Positions 26,336 through 36,055 of a stretch of 64,000 bases of DNA are shown piece by piece. How positions within the stretch are numbered: position 1 is the stretch's first letter; each line of letters begins with the position of its first letter. Where the stretch lies: the NCBI GenBank assembly GCA_913055825.1, contig CAJXKB010000006.1, positions 1 through 64,000 on the forward strand, written 5' to 3'. The position numbers and the translations under genes were made by a program. Origin of the DNA: an uncultured Bacteroidota bacterium (GTDB taxonomy: Bacteria > Bacteroidota > Bacteroidia > Bacteroidales > F082). The notes under the pieces were generated by a model that did no database searches, was not told where the DNA came from, and saw only the letters and a list, made by a program, of their open reading frames with translations.

Positions 26336-27829
26336 ATGCTGGAATCGTTAAAAGATAAAACCGGGGCAACCAAACTTCAACATCCGCTGATTATCGGATT
26401 AGTGATCATAGCAACAATAGTTGTAGGCTTTATCATTGCCAGGGGCGGGTTTAAAATTGCCATTGCCATGATGTTGCTTGCGCCGATATTGATTTATTTA
26501 AACAGGCTGTTTGTCCACCCGGTCCTTGGAATCTACAGCGTTCTTTTTATGGCTTTTACTGCCATTGGATTAACACGTTACATTCAAGGGGTTCCCTTGG
26601 GTTTAAGTATTGACGGTTTACTTGTTTTAACCATTATTTCAATTTTTTTCAGAAACTTTTACGACAAAATTGATTTTAAGTTGCTTAATCGCGATATTGT
26701 CTACCTTCTGATTATTTGGTTCGCCTATTCTATTCTCGAATTTTTTAACCCCCAGGCATTGAGCCGCACGGCATGGTTTTATGCCATGCGTGGGATGTCT
26801 CTTTACCCACTGCTTGCCGTAATGTTAGGTCTGTTGATATTCAATCGTTTAAGACATCTTTATGGTTTTCTGATTTTTTGGGCTGCATTTTCTCTTTTGG
26901 CCACACTTAAAGGCTTGCAACAGAAGTATATCGGGCTCGATTTTGGCGAACAACATTGGTTGGATACTATAGGTGCAGTTACCCACATTATCAATGGAAA
27001 ACTCCGGATTTTCTCTTTTTTCAGCGATGCAGGCCAGTTTGGTGCTGCACAGGGAGCAGCGGGTATTGTGTTTGCGGGAATAGCCTCAGCCTTTAAAGGA
27101 TGGAAAAATAAAATTTTCTTCTGGACTGTTTCCATACTTTCCTTTTGGGGAATGATGCTATCCGGGACAAGGGGTGCCATGATTGTACCGGCGCTTGGTG
27201 GAATTACCTATGTAATCTTATCAAAACGCGTGAGGGTAATGATTGTCGGCGGTATTACCCTGGCTTTTTTATATTTCTTTTTTGCCTACACCTACATTGG
27301 CGACAGTAATGCAACCATTGCACGGATGCGGACAGCCTTTCACCCTGAAAAAGATGCATCTTATCAGGTAAGGCTTCAAAACCGTGAAATATTGAAAACA
27401 TATCTTGCCGACAAACCTTTTGGGGGTGGTATCGGTTCTGCCGGTAACTGGGGACAACGATTCTCACCACAAGGTTTTTTGGCTAATGTTGCAACCGACA
27501 GCTGGTATGTACAAATTTGGGCAGAACAAGGCCGTGTAGGCCTTATTCTACACCTTTTTATATTAATGTACATAATGATTAAGGGTTTTTATATAATCCT
27601 CGCCCGAATACATATTAAAGAATTGAGTAATGTGCTGGGGGCTTTGCTTGGAGGCTTTGCCGGTATTATAGGTGCTGCTTACGGAAATGGTGTGCTCGGG
27701 CAGATGCCTACCGGTATCTTGTTATACCTGAGCTGGGTCTTTATTTTCTCAGGTCAACAACTTGAACGTGAATACAATGCACGCCTGTCACAGGGCATCT
27801 CACCCTGGTCGTTTAAACCGCGTGATTAA
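26336..27829 (+). CDS. wzy: O-antigen polymerase/ligase-like membrane protein (Wzy-like)
   Basis: The 497-residue protein has about 11-12 hydrophobic helices. A large periplasmic loop before the last helices contains RMRTAFHPEKDASYQVRLQN and PFGGGIGSAGNWG, typical of the O-antigen ligase/Wzy_C family. The segment SGTRGAMIVPALGGI is the conserved family motif with Arg. It most likely polymerises repeat units in the periplasm; ligase activity is the alternative, as the two cannot be separated by sequence. It is 36 bases after the flippase gene. Confidence 0.82.
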   Translation: MLESLKDKTGATKLQHPLIIGLVIIATIVVGFIIARGGFKIAIAMMLLAPILIYLNRLFVHPVLGIYSVLFMAFTAIGLTRYIQGVPLGLSIDGLLVLTIISIFFRNFYDKIDFKLLNRDIVYLLIIWFAYSILEFFNPQALSRTAWFYAMRGMSLYPLLAVMLGLLIFNRLRHLYGFLIFWAAFSLLATLKGLQQKYIGLDFGEQHWLDTIGAVTHIINGKLRIFSFFSDAGQFGAAQGAAGIVFAGIASAFKGWKNKIFFWTVSILSFWGMMLSGTRGAMIVPALGGITYVILSKRVRVMIVGGITLAFLYFFFAYTYIGDSNATIARMRTAFHPEKDASYQVRLQNREILKTYLADKPFGGGIGSAGNWGQRFSPQGFLANVATDSWYVQIWAEQGRVGLILHLFILMYIMIKGFYIILARIHIKELSNVLGALLGGFAGIIGAAYGNGVLGQMPTGILLYLSWVFIFSGQQLEREYNARLSQGISPWSFKPRD

Positions 27830-27838
27830 TACAGCTAT

Positions 27839-28777
27839 ATGAATATAAAAGAAAAAAACCAACCACTTGTTTCCGTGGTAACTGTAAATTATAATCAGTC
27901 GGAAGTCACATGTGAATTTCTATCTTCTTTTGAAAAAATCAGTTATCCAAATACCGAAATATTTGTTGTTGACAATGCCTCTCCCAACGACAACCCTGAA
28001 ATTATCAAAGAAAAATATCCATACATTCATTTTATACAAACCGAAAAAAATTTGGGCTTTGCCGGGGGCAATAATGTAGCCCTGCCCCATTGTAAAGGAA
28101 GATATGTGTTATTTATCAATAATGATACGGAAGTTGAACCGGGTTTTTTAGAACCCCTCGTTGAAGTTCTCGAAACTCACCAGGATGTGGCAATGGTCAG
28201 CCCAAAAATCCATTATTTTCATACCCCCAACACACTCCAGTTTGCCGGATTTACCCCCATTCATCCCATTACCATCCGTAATTTCGCCATTGGCTTTGGA
28301 GAAATAGACCACGGACAATACGACATCACGTGTGAAACCGGTTCCATATTCGGAGCTGCCATGCTGGTTTCGATGGATGTTATTAAAAAAGTTGGTATTA
28401 TGACCGAGAAATTTTTCTTGTACTACGAAGAACACGATTGGGCCCACCATATAAAAAATGCCGGATATAAAATTTTTTATCAGGGACTTTCGTTGGTTTA
28501 CCACAAAGAATCCATTTCGACAGTCAAGGAAAGTCCTTTCCAGATTTTCTACCTCACCCGTGGCCGGATACTTTATGGAAGACGAAACAATAGGGGGATT
28601 GTCCGTTGCCTTAGTGTATTATACCTTTATTTTGTTGCTGCCCCAAAACAGGGCCTACACTACCTTTTGAAAGGCCGGCCCGACCTCTTTTGGGCAACAT
28701 GGCGAGCTGTATGGTGGCATTGGACACATTATAAAAACATTCAGGGTTTACCTAAATTAATTATAGAAAATAATTGA
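27839..28777 (+). CDS. Family 2 glycosyltransferase, rhamnosyltransferase-like (copy 1A)
   Basis: The 312-residue cytoplasmic enzyme has a GT-A fold: PLVSVVTVNYNQSEVTCEF at the N-terminus, VVDNASPNDNPEII for nucleotide binding, and NNDTEVEPGF containing the metal-binding acidic motif near residue 100. The acceptor region is FFLYYEEHDWAHHIKNAGY. It resembles WbbL-type rhamnosyltransferases, but the sugar cannot be named. The gene at 30018 encodes a close relative, and each is followed by a processive-type GT2, so this is half of a duplicated two-gene unit. Its stop overlaps the possible start of the next gene. Confidence 0.9.
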   Translation: MNIKEKNQPLVSVVTVNYNQSEVTCEFLSSFEKISYPNTEIFVVDNASPNDNPEIIKEKYPYIHFIQTEKNLGFAGGNNVALPHCKGRYVLFINNDTEVEPGFLEPLVEVLETHQDVAMVSPKIHYFHTPNTLQFAGFTPIHPITIRNFAIGFGEIDHGQYDITCETGSIFGAAMLVSMDVIKKVGIMTEKFFLYYEEHDWAHHIKNAGYKIFYQGLSLVYHKESISTVKESPFQIFYLTRGRILYGRRNNRGIVRCLSVLYLYFVAAPKQGLHYLLKGRPDLFWATWRAVWWHWTHYKNIQGLPKLIIENN

Positions 28778-28779
28778 TT

Positions 28780-30003
28780 ATGAGTATATTGAAAATTATT
28801 ATTTGGATTGTAGAGTACATACTCTTCGCCTATTTATTTTTGGCCACATTATACATACTGATTTTCGCCATCGCCGGTATATTTTACCGTCAAAAACAAA
28901 AATTGAAGGTGAGTAAATTCAGAAAGTTTGCTGTTCTGATTCCCGGATACAAGGAAGATGCAGTTATTATCAATGTGGCTCGTCAAGCCACGTTGCAAGA
29001 TTATCCCGACGATAAATATGAAGTAATTGTCATTGCCGACTCGTTTAAGCAAGAAACATTAGATGGTCTTCGAAAACTCCCCATTCGTGTGGTTGAAGTT
29101 GTTTTTGAGGTCAGTAAAAAATCAAAAGCCCTTAACAAATGTATGGAAATCATTGGTGATGATTATGATGTTGCCTTTGTACTTGATGCAGATAACATCA
29201 TGGAACCGGACGTCCTGAAAAAGATAAATGCAACCTTCGATCGTGGATTTTATGCCGTTCAGGGACACCGGACAGCTAAAAACCTGAATGCCAACTTTGC
29301 AATTTTGGACGCCATGAGCGAAGAAATTAACAATCATATCTTTCGGAAAGGCCACCGTGTTTTAGGCATTTCGTCCGCCCTGATTGGTTCAGGCATGGGG
29401 CTTGATTATAAACTGTTTAAAGAGACAATGGCCACTGTCGATTCGGTAGGGGAAGATAAAGAAGTTGAGCTAAAAATTATAAAACAAGGTTACCGAATTG
29501 ACTATGTACATGACGCCGTGATTTATGACGAGAAAACCCAGAAATCTGGTGCTTTTGTAAACCAACGGCGCCGTTGGATTGCCGCCCAGATCGACTACTT
29601 CAAAAGTCATATTTTAGATGGTGTAAAGGAGCTTGTGGCCAAAGGAAATTTCGATTATTTTGATAAAGTTTTTCAAATGATTCAACCACCCCGGATTTTG
29701 CTTTCAGGCATCTTATTTATCATAACCCTTATAATGGGCATCATAAACTATTTGCCTTTTAGCAGATTAAAAACTTTCTTTGTCCCCGATTGGAAGCTCT
29801 GGCTGGCTTTATTAACAGGAACAGCATTTGCCCTCCTGATCTCCATTCCGCGGAAATTTTACAACAGAAAAACATTCAAAGCTTTATTGTCGCTACCCCA
29901 CGGTTTCCTGCTTATGCTTATCAGCTTATTTAAAATAAAAGGTGCTACAAAAAAGTTTTTACATACTGAACATGCACATTTGGATGATCTTAAGCACAAT
30001 TAA
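28780..30003 (+). CDS. Membrane family 2 glycosyltransferase with QxxRW motif (copy 1B)
   Basis: The ATG at 28780 is preferred over a TTG two codons upstream that overlaps the previous stop. The 407-residue protein has an N-terminal membrane helix (about 4-28), a GT2 core with FVLDADN (metal-binding Asp), DKEVELKI in the place of the acceptor-base motif, and QRRRW at about 264-268. Two or three C-terminal helices follow (about 305-365). This is the layout of cellulose/hyaluronan-synthase-type processive enzymes. The gene at 30947 is its paralogue. Confidence 0.88.
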   Translation: MSILKIIIWIVEYILFAYLFLATLYILIFAIAGIFYRQKQKLKVSKFRKFAVLIPGYKEDAVIINVARQATLQDYPDDKYEVIVIADSFKQETLDGLRKLPIRVVEVVFEVSKKSKALNKCMEIIGDDYDVAFVLDADNIMEPDVLKKINATFDRGFYAVQGHRTAKNLNANFAILDAMSEEINNHIFRKGHRVLGISSALIGSGMGLDYKLFKETMATVDSVGEDKEVELKIIKQGYRIDYVHDAVIYDEKTQKSGAFVNQRRRWIAAQIDYFKSHILDGVKELVAKGNFDYFDKVFQMIQPPRILLSGILFIITLIMGIINYLPFSRLKTFFVPDWKLWLALLTGTAFALLISIPRKFYNRKTFKALLSLPHGFLLMLISLFKIKGATKKFLHTEHAHLDDLKHN

Positions 30004-30017
30004 AAAAGTAACCGGAC

Positions 30018-30947
30018 ATGAGTGCAAAGCGCAAATATTATCCTTTGGTATCCATCATCACTGTAAATTATAATCAGGCTGAAGTTACCTGTGCGCTGTT
30101 AACCTCACTCAACAAAATAAGTTATCCAAATTTTGAAGTTATCGTAGTGGACAATCATTCCACCGAAGACGACCCTTCCATTATTAAAAAACGTTTCCCG
30201 AATATTGTTTTCATTCAAAACCCTATAAATTATGGATTTGCAGCCGGAAATAACTATGGGCTTATGCGAGCGCGTGGTGATTATGTGTTGCTGTTAAACA
30301 ATGATATCGAAGTTCCTGCAGGTTTTTTGGAACCTCTGGTTGATAAACTCGAAAAAAACCCGGAAATAGGATCTGTAAGTCCCAAAATAAAATTTTACTA
30401 TCAGCCTGACACCATTCAATACGCAGGTTATACACCCATTGACAATGTTACTATGCGCAACCGCTCCATCGGCTATTGGGAAAAAGACCGGGGCCAATAC
30501 AACGAAGACCGAGAAACGGCCTATACCCACGGCGCAGCAATGCTCGTGCCTATGAAGGTAGTGAAAGAGATAGGGTTAATGTCGTATATTTTCTTTTTGT
30601 ATTACGAAGAAGCCGACTGGTGCGCCCGTATTAAAACTGCCGGTTACAAAATGTTTTATGTAGGAAATTCTTATGTACTTCATAAAGAATCGGTTTCAAC
30701 GGGCAAAATGAGTGCTCTGAAAATTTATTATCTCAACCGGAACCGTATTGTTTTTATGCGCCGTAACCTTCACGGAAAAGAGTTTTACATAGCCTTGCTT
30801 TATCAATTGTTTGTGGCTATCCCGAAAAATGCCTTTAAATTTTTGGTTAAAGGCAAAATTAAACTCTTTTTGGCTTACTACCGTGCCATTGGCTGGCACC
30901 TCACCCATCTTATATCACACGAAATTCACGAAAATCCCATGCTGTAA
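30018..30947 (+). CDS. Family 2 glycosyltransferase, rhamnosyltransferase-like (copy 2A)
   Basis: The 309-residue enzyme closely resembles the product of 27839 along its whole length, for example PLVSIITVNYNQAEVTC against PLVSVVTVNYNQSEVTC, and FFLYYEEADWCARIKTAGY against FFLYYEEHDWAHHIKNAGY. The metal-binding segment is NNDIEVPAGF. The paralogues probably add different sugars or use different acceptors. Its stop codon overlaps the next ATG by one base (TAATG), a sign of translational coupling. Confidence 0.9.
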   Translation: MSAKRKYYPLVSIITVNYNQAEVTCALLTSLNKISYPNFEVIVVDNHSTEDDPSIIKKRFPNIVFIQNPINYGFAAGNNYGLMRARGDYVLLLNNDIEVPAGFLEPLVDKLEKNPEIGSVSPKIKFYYQPDTIQYAGYTPIDNVTMRNRSIGYWEKDRGQYNEDRETAYTHGAAMLVPMKVVKEIGLMSYIFFLYYEEADWCARIKTAGYKMFYVGNSYVLHKESVSTGKMSALKIYYLNRNRIVFMRRNLHGKEFYIALLYQLFVAIPKNAFKFLVKGKIKLFLAYYRAIGWHLTHLISHEIHENPML

Positions 30948-32167
30948 TGTTAACAACTACTATTCATATTGCCGAATATATTATTTATACCTATCTGGTA
31001 TTCAATACTTTTTACCTGTTTGTTTTTGCTTTTGCAGGCGTATTTCCGCTTAAACGCGATAAAAAAATACCCCTGAAAAATCGAAAATTCATAGTACTTA
31101 TTCCCGGTTACCGTGAAGATTCTGTGATTATTGACGTGGCCAACGAGGCCTTAAAACAAGATTATGGCCGTGAAAATTACGAAGTAGCCATTATTGCCGA
31201 CGGTTTTAAAAAAGAGACCCTTTCCGCCTTAAAAAAAATTGATGTAAAAGTTTTTGAAGTCCAACTGAAATTCAGTACAAAATCAAGGGCACTCAATGCC
31301 GCTTTAGACCAATTGGATGATTCGTATGATGTTGCTGTGGTGCTGGATGCAGATAATATCATGGCCCCCGATTTTCTAAGTAAAATTAATGCAGCATTCG
31401 ACAACGGATACATAGCTGTTCAGGGACACCGTATTGCAAAAAACATGGATACTGACTTTGCTATACTTGACGCTGTTAGTGAAGAAATGAATAATCATAT
31501 CTTCCGTAAAGGGCATCGCGTTTTGCGATTTTCATCCGCTTTGATCGGCTCAGCCATGGCCTTCGACTACACCTATTTTAAAAAAATGATGAAAGAAGTT
31601 GAGGTTGTTGGCGGATTTGATAAAGAGATAGAAGTCAGACTTTTAAGTGAGAAACAAAAAATAGAATACCTTCCGGATGCCTTTGTTTATGACGAAAAAG
31701 TACCCAATGCAAAGGTTTTTACCAAACAACGACGCAGATGGCTATCGGCACAAGTCCATTATTTCGGAAAGAGCTTTTTCCCGGCATTGACAGCTTTTCT
31801 GCTACACGGAAATCTTGATTACTTCAACAAAGCGTTACAATTTATTTTGTTGCCCCGCATTATGCTTATCACTCTTTTATTTTTAATTCTGGTTATACAT
31901 GCCATCCTGGCCCCTATCTTTTATTTTTATGCATGGCTTTTCGTATTTGTATTGTGTTTAATGGTTTTTTCACTTGCCATTCCCGGATATTTTTATCGCA
32001 TAAACACATTGCGCGCCATTAGCCGTCTGCCTTACGGAATTATTCTGATGTTTTTATCTTTGTTAAAACTTAAAAATAGTAACAAAGAATTTTTACATAC
32101 CAAACATACGTACAATGCATTTCAAATAAAGCATCCCATAACGATGCATAAAAACACAAAGAAATGA
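30947..32167 (+). CDS. Membrane family 2 glycosyltransferase with QxxRW motif (copy 2B)
   Basis: The 406-residue protein is the paralogue of the product of 28780, with shared stretches such as FRKGHRVL-SSALIGS and a VVLDADN metal-binding site. It keeps QRRRW at about 262-266 and the acidic DKEIEVRL segment. There is one N-terminal helix and two or three C-terminal ones (about 300-350). It overlaps the previous gene by one base and the next by four, so the set is translationally coupled. A linear homopolymer-type or processive addition is possible, but the product is unknown. Confidence 0.88.
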   Translation: MLTTTIHIAEYIIYTYLVFNTFYLFVFAFAGVFPLKRDKKIPLKNRKFIVLIPGYREDSVIIDVANEALKQDYGRENYEVAIIADGFKKETLSALKKIDVKVFEVQLKFSTKSRALNAALDQLDDSYDVAVVLDADNIMAPDFLSKINAAFDNGYIAVQGHRIAKNMDTDFAILDAVSEEMNNHIFRKGHRVLRFSSALIGSAMAFDYTYFKKMMKEVEVVGGFDKEIEVRLLSEKQKIEYLPDAFVYDEKVPNAKVFTKQRRRWLSAQVHYFGKSFFPALTAFLLHGNLDYFNKALQFILLPRIMLITLLFLILVIHAILAPIFYFYAWLFVFVLCLMVFSLAIPGYFYRINTLRAISRLPYGIILMFLSLLKLKNSNKEFLHTKHTYNAFQIKHPITMHKNTKK

Positions 32168-33318
32168 AGATAGCAATTGAAGGTCAACGACTTTACCGTA
32201 AACGGAAACATGGCATGGACATGGTGGCCCTGGAACTTATTAACGAGTTACAAAAACTTGATAAAGAAAATGAATATGTGGTTTTTATCAAACCGGATGA
32301 GGACAATAAAATATTTAAAGAAACAGCCAACTTTAAATTTGTAGAGCTAAAAGGAGGACCCTATCCAACCTGGGAACAAAATGCTTTACCTAAAGCAGCC
32401 AAAGCCGAAGGGTGTGATATTCTGCATTGTACCAGTAATACAGCTCCGTTAAACCCGGGAATGCCCCTTGTAGTAACACTGCATGACATTATTTATCTTG
32501 AAAGTATCAGCATCTTTAAAAAAGGGGGAACCTGGTATCAAAAGCTGGGCAATATGTACCGGCGTTATGTGGTACCACGCGTAGTGAAAAAAAGCGATAA
32601 AATCATTACAGTTTCAGAGTTTGAGAAAAACCGTATCCGTAATTTCTTCGGCTTTCCCGAATCCGATAAACGATTAGTTGCCATTTACAACGGTGTAAGT
32701 GAACACTTTCGCAAAATTGATAACCAAAACGAGTTGCAACGGGTAAAAGAATTATACCATTTACCTGACCGTTTCTTGTTTTTCCTTGGTAATACCGATC
32801 CGAAAAAGAATACGCCGGGTACTTTGAAAGCTTTTTCAGATTATTTGAAAAAAACCGGAGACGATATGTACCTCGTTATGCTCGATTACGAACAAAAAGA
32901 ACTTGAAAAACTGTTGACAGAAATTGGAGACAAAGAGCTGATTAAAAGGATTATACTTACAGGATATGTCATCAACACCGACCTGCCGGCTATTTATAAT
33001 CTTTGTAAAGTCTTTTTATATCCCTCATTACGTGAAAGTTTCGGTATTCCTATGCTGGAGGCCATGCGTTGCGGAGCACCGGTGATCACCTCAAACACCT
33101 CATCCATGCCCGAGGTATCAGGCGGTGCAGCTTACATTATCGATCCGTTTAAACCGGAAGAAATTACACAAGGTATTGAAGAAATTCTTAGTAATGAAAA
33201 GTTACGAAACAAGCTGATAAAGAAAGGTTTTGAACAATCAGCCAAATTTTCATGGAGCAATATGGCCGAAAAAGTATTGAACTTATACGAAACAGTTTAT
33301 CAAAAATACCATACCTAA
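32164..33318 (+). CDS. Family 4 glycosyltransferase (GT-B)
   Basis: The 384-residue enzyme has the GT-B two-domain layout. The N-terminal domain starts MKIAIEGQRLYRKRKHGMD and includes VVTLHDIIYLE. The C-terminal nucleotide-sugar domain has FLFFLGNTDPKKN, and the family motif SLRESFGIPMLEAMRCGAPVI near 290-310 carries the two conserved glutamates. It retains the sugar configuration. Mannosyl- or glucosyl-transfer is typical for relatives. Its start overlaps the previous stop by four bases. Confidence 0.9.
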   Translation: MKIAIEGQRLYRKRKHGMDMVALELINELQKLDKENEYVVFIKPDEDNKIFKETANFKFVELKGGPYPTWEQNALPKAAKAEGCDILHCTSNTAPLNPGMPLVVTLHDIIYLESISIFKKGGTWYQKLGNMYRRYVVPRVVKKSDKIITVSEFEKNRIRNFFGFPESDKRLVAIYNGVSEHFRKIDNQNELQRVKELYHLPDRFLFFLGNTDPKKNTPGTLKAFSDYLKKTGDDMYLVMLDYEQKELEKLLTEIGDKELIKRIILTGYVINTDLPAIYNLCKVFLYPSLRESFGIPMLEAMRCGAPVITSNTSSMPEVSGGAAYIIDPFKPEEITQGIEEILSNEKLRNKLIKKGFEQSAKFSWSNMAEKVLNLYETVYQKYHT

Positions 33319-33330
33319 AATCCTATAAAT

Positions 33331-34554
33331 ATGATAAAAAACAGAGATATTATTATGGTAGGCCTGGCCGCACTCGATAGTCGCATAGGCAGCAATGTTA
33401 TAAACCTGGCCAAGGTATTTTCAAAAAACAACAGGGTGTTGTATGTTAATTACCCATTGGACAGACTTACGATTATACGTGAGCGAAAAGATCCTTTAAT
33501 TATAAAACGCCGAAAAATCATCAAAGGGAAGCTCCCGCAAATAGAAAGGATAAATCAGAACATGTGGAGTTTCTTCCCCCGGACTGTTCTCGAATCCATA
33601 AATCAGTTGCCTGTGGACTGGCTTTTCGATATTCTGAATAAAATTAACAATAAGCGATTTGCAAGGGAGATCAGGATAGCTATTAGAAAGCTGGATTTCA
33701 AGGATATCATCATTTTTAATGATACCGATATGTTTCGTAGTTTTTACCTGAAAGAATTAATTGGCGCTAAAACACATGTTTATTATACACGCGATAACAT
33801 GGTAGCTGTAGATTATTGGAAAACACAGGGCATTCGAATAGAAGCCGCCATAATGAAAAAAGCCGATTTGGTTGTAGCCAATTCTACCTATTTGGCCGAA
33901 CTGGCAAGCCGCTTCAATCCACATTCATATTACGTGGGACAAGGTTGCGATGTAAGCCTGTTTGATAAAAAACTCATTTCTTCGGTTCCGGATGATATAA
34001 AAGACATAAAAAAACCTGTGATCGGCTACATTGGCGTTTTATATACCCTACGGCTTGATATTGAGGTGCTTGCACATATAGCAAAAAGCAGGCCTGAATG
34101 GTCAGTAGTTTTAGTTGGCCCTGAAGATGAGGCATTTAAAGAAAGTGAGTTACATCAAATTGAGAATATACATTTTTTGGGCAGTAAAAAAATGGACGAA
34201 CTCCCCTCCTATCTCAATGCTTTTGACGTGGCTCTGAACCCACAAAAACTGAATGAGGTAACCATTGGCAATTATCCGCGTAAAATTGATGAATATCTCG
34301 CCATGGGCAAACCCACGGTGGCCACAAAAACAAAAGCTATGGAAGTGTTTTCCGATTTTGTCTATCTTGCAAAAGACAAAGAAGAATATGTAAAACTAAT
34401 CGAAAAAGCACTACAAGAAAATACGCCGGAAAAAGAAATTGAAAGAGAGAAACTGGCGCGTAGCCATACTTGGGATGCCAATGCTGAAGCCATCTACAAA
34501 AGAATTGAAGAAATAGAAAAATTGAAAGAAAATGGGACTCAAAGAAAAGATTAA
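33331..34554 (+). CDS. Group 1 glycosyltransferase (GT-B, GT4-like)
   Basis: The 407-residue protein has a divergent N-terminal domain (RDIIMVGLAALDSRIGSNVINLAK) and a recognisable C-terminal GT-B domain with IGYIGVLYTLRLDIEVL, NIHFLGSKKMDELPSYLNAFDVAL and PRKIDEYLAMGKPTVATKT. The last segment holds the usual conserved glutamate. The donor is unknown. It overlaps the following acyltransferase gene by 23 bases, which supports coupled translation. Confidence 0.85.
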   Translation: MIKNRDIIMVGLAALDSRIGSNVINLAKVFSKNNRVLYVNYPLDRLTIIRERKDPLIIKRRKIIKGKLPQIERINQNMWSFFPRTVLESINQLPVDWLFDILNKINNKRFAREIRIAIRKLDFKDIIIFNDTDMFRSFYLKELIGAKTHVYYTRDNMVAVDYWKTQGIRIEAAIMKKADLVVANSTYLAELASRFNPHSYYVGQGCDVSLFDKKLISSVPDDIKDIKKPVIGYIGVLYTLRLDIEVLAHIAKSRPEWSVVLVGPEDEAFKESELHQIENIHFLGSKKMDELPSYLNAFDVALNPQKLNEVTIGNYPRKIDEYLAMGKPTVATKTKAMEVFSDFVYLAKDKEEYVKLIEKALQENTPEKEIEREKLARSHTWDANAEAIYKRIEEIEKLKENGTQRKD

Positions 34555-35149
34555 ATCCAACGAAAAATTAAAAAAGCTTGCTTTGTGGATGCTAATGCCA
34601 CGCAACCAGGCCCGACCTCGCTTGTGGGTAAAACTTTTTGTAAATCCGTTAAAACATAAAAAGGGTAAACATTCACTCATAAGGCGCCGAACACGAATGG
34701 ATGTGTTGCCTTTCAATAATTTTATATTAGGCAGGGATTCAACCATTGAGGACTTCTCAACCGTCAACAACGGTGTTGGCGATGTGCTCATTGGCGAACG
34801 GACGCGCATCGGTCTGGGTAATGTACTTATAGGCCCTGTTAAAATTGGCAACGATGTAATGTTTGCCCAAAATGTCGTCCTTTCGGGATTAAATCACGGT
34901 TACGAAAACATTAATGTGCCCCCCAGTTTGCAAAAAGTTAGTACAAAGCCCATCGTGGTTGAGGACCAGGTATGGATTGGTGCCAATGCCGTGGTTACAG
35001 CCGGTGTTACCATTGGAAAACATTCCATCGTAGCGGCAGGGTGTGTGGTTGTAAAAAATGTACCTCCGTTTTCTATTGTGGGAGGAAATCCGGGTAAAAT
35101 TCTGAAACAATACAATCACAAATCCCAACAATGGGAAAGAGCAAAATAA
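34532..35149 (+). CDS. Left-handed beta-helix (hexapeptide) acyltransferase
   Basis: The 205-residue protein carries hexapeptide repeats, for example IGERTRIGLGNVLIGPVKIG and IVVEDQVWIGANAVVTAGVTI, from about residue 80 to 190. The loop LSGLNHGYENI holds the His typical of the catalytic site in this acetyltransferase group. The C-terminal VVVKNVPPFSIVGGNPGKIL is standard for WbbJ/MaA-type O-acetyltransferases. It likely acetylates a sugar of the repeat unit, using acetyl-CoA. Confidence 0.9.
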   Translation: MGLKEKIKSNEKLKKLALWMLMPRNQARPRLWVKLFVNPLKHKKGKHSLIRRRTRMDVLPFNNFILGRDSTIEDFSTVNNGVGDVLIGERTRIGLGNVLIGPVKIGNDVMFAQNVVLSGLNHGYENINVPPSLQKVSTKPIVVEDQVWIGANAVVTAGVTIGKHSIVAAGCVVVKNVPPFSIVGGNPGKILKQYNHKSQQWERAK

Positions 35150-35249
35150 ATCTGTTTATTGATTGTAGTCCATCTTTTTTTATATTCGCCTCAACATACC
35201 TTAGTTCTAATTATAATAATAAATTAAATTTACTCACATACCGACTTAT

Positions 35250-36053
35250 ATGCATAAACTTAAAACCTTCATAAATTACTTTAAAGACTTCATCAAATTT
35301 GGGGAATATCGCTATATCTTCTCTTCCATAAAATACATCCTGACAGGCCGCACGACATCCCGAACGCAAATCTATAAGTCCAGTCTCGGAACTTTTATTT
35401 CGCGCCGGGGAAGCCTCGATTTTCAATTTGCCAATTATGCATACGAATGGCCCGTAAAAACATTCTTTCTCAACCATTATCGCAACTATGATATCTTTTT
35501 GGATATTGGAAGTAACATCGGTACTTACGCTATTTTAGCAGCACAAAAAGGATTACGAGCCATCGCCTTTGAACCCATTAAAAGTAATTTCGACACCTTA
35601 CGTATAAATCTGATTTTGAATAAACTGGAAGATAAAGTTACTGCTTTTAATGTAGCACTGGGAGTATATGCGCACAAAGCACAGTTTGCATTCGACTTGA
35701 TTAATACCGGCGCCTCCCATCTGCTCAGTGTTGAAATGGATGATGAACATCCCTCCCACATGGAAATTGATGAATCTCAAATCGTCCCGCTCGATGATTT
35801 TATTCCCCGGATGAATCTCACAAAGAAAGACCGTATTTTTTTAAAAATAGACGTTGAAGGTATGGAGGCTGAGGTGTTAAAGGGGGCAAAAAGATTTTTA
35901 CAAACTTATCCTAATATCCTGATTGTGATGGAGTCGGTTCATTCGGGAAAAGAAAGACTAACTAATATACTTAACGAAATTGATAATTTTGAAGTTTTAG
36001 AAGTTGATGACCTTAACATGGGTGCAAGAAAAATTATTCAAAAAAAAACATAG
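35250..36053 (+). CDS. FkbM-family methyltransferase
   Basis: The 267-residue protein has the SAM-binding motif IFLDIGSNIGTYAILAAQKG at about 90-110 and the FkbM-type segment IAFEPIKSNFDTLRINL. The later motif FLKIDVEGMEAEVLKGAKRFL is characteristic of the family, which O-methylates sugars and other small hydroxyl groups. A gap of 100 bases before it contains no clear promoter (TATATTCG near 35180 is one base off the consensus). Confidence 0.9.
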   Translation: MHKLKTFINYFKDFIKFGEYRYIFSSIKYILTGRTTSRTQIYKSSLGTFISRRGSLDFQFANYAYEWPVKTFFLNHYRNYDIFLDIGSNIGTYAILAAQKGLRAIAFEPIKSNFDTLRINLILNKLEDKVTAFNVALGVYAHKAQFAFDLINTGASHLLSVEMDDEHPSHMEIDESQIVPLDDFIPRMNLTKKDRIFLKIDVEGMEAEVLKGAKRFLQTYPNILIVMESVHSGKERLTNILNEIDNFEVLEVDDLNMGARKIIQKKT

Positions 36054-36055
36054 CC

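Noticed and set aside
28774-28779. TTG start for the membrane glycosyltransferase
   Set aside because: It overlaps the previous stop codon and an ATG lies two codons later at 28780.
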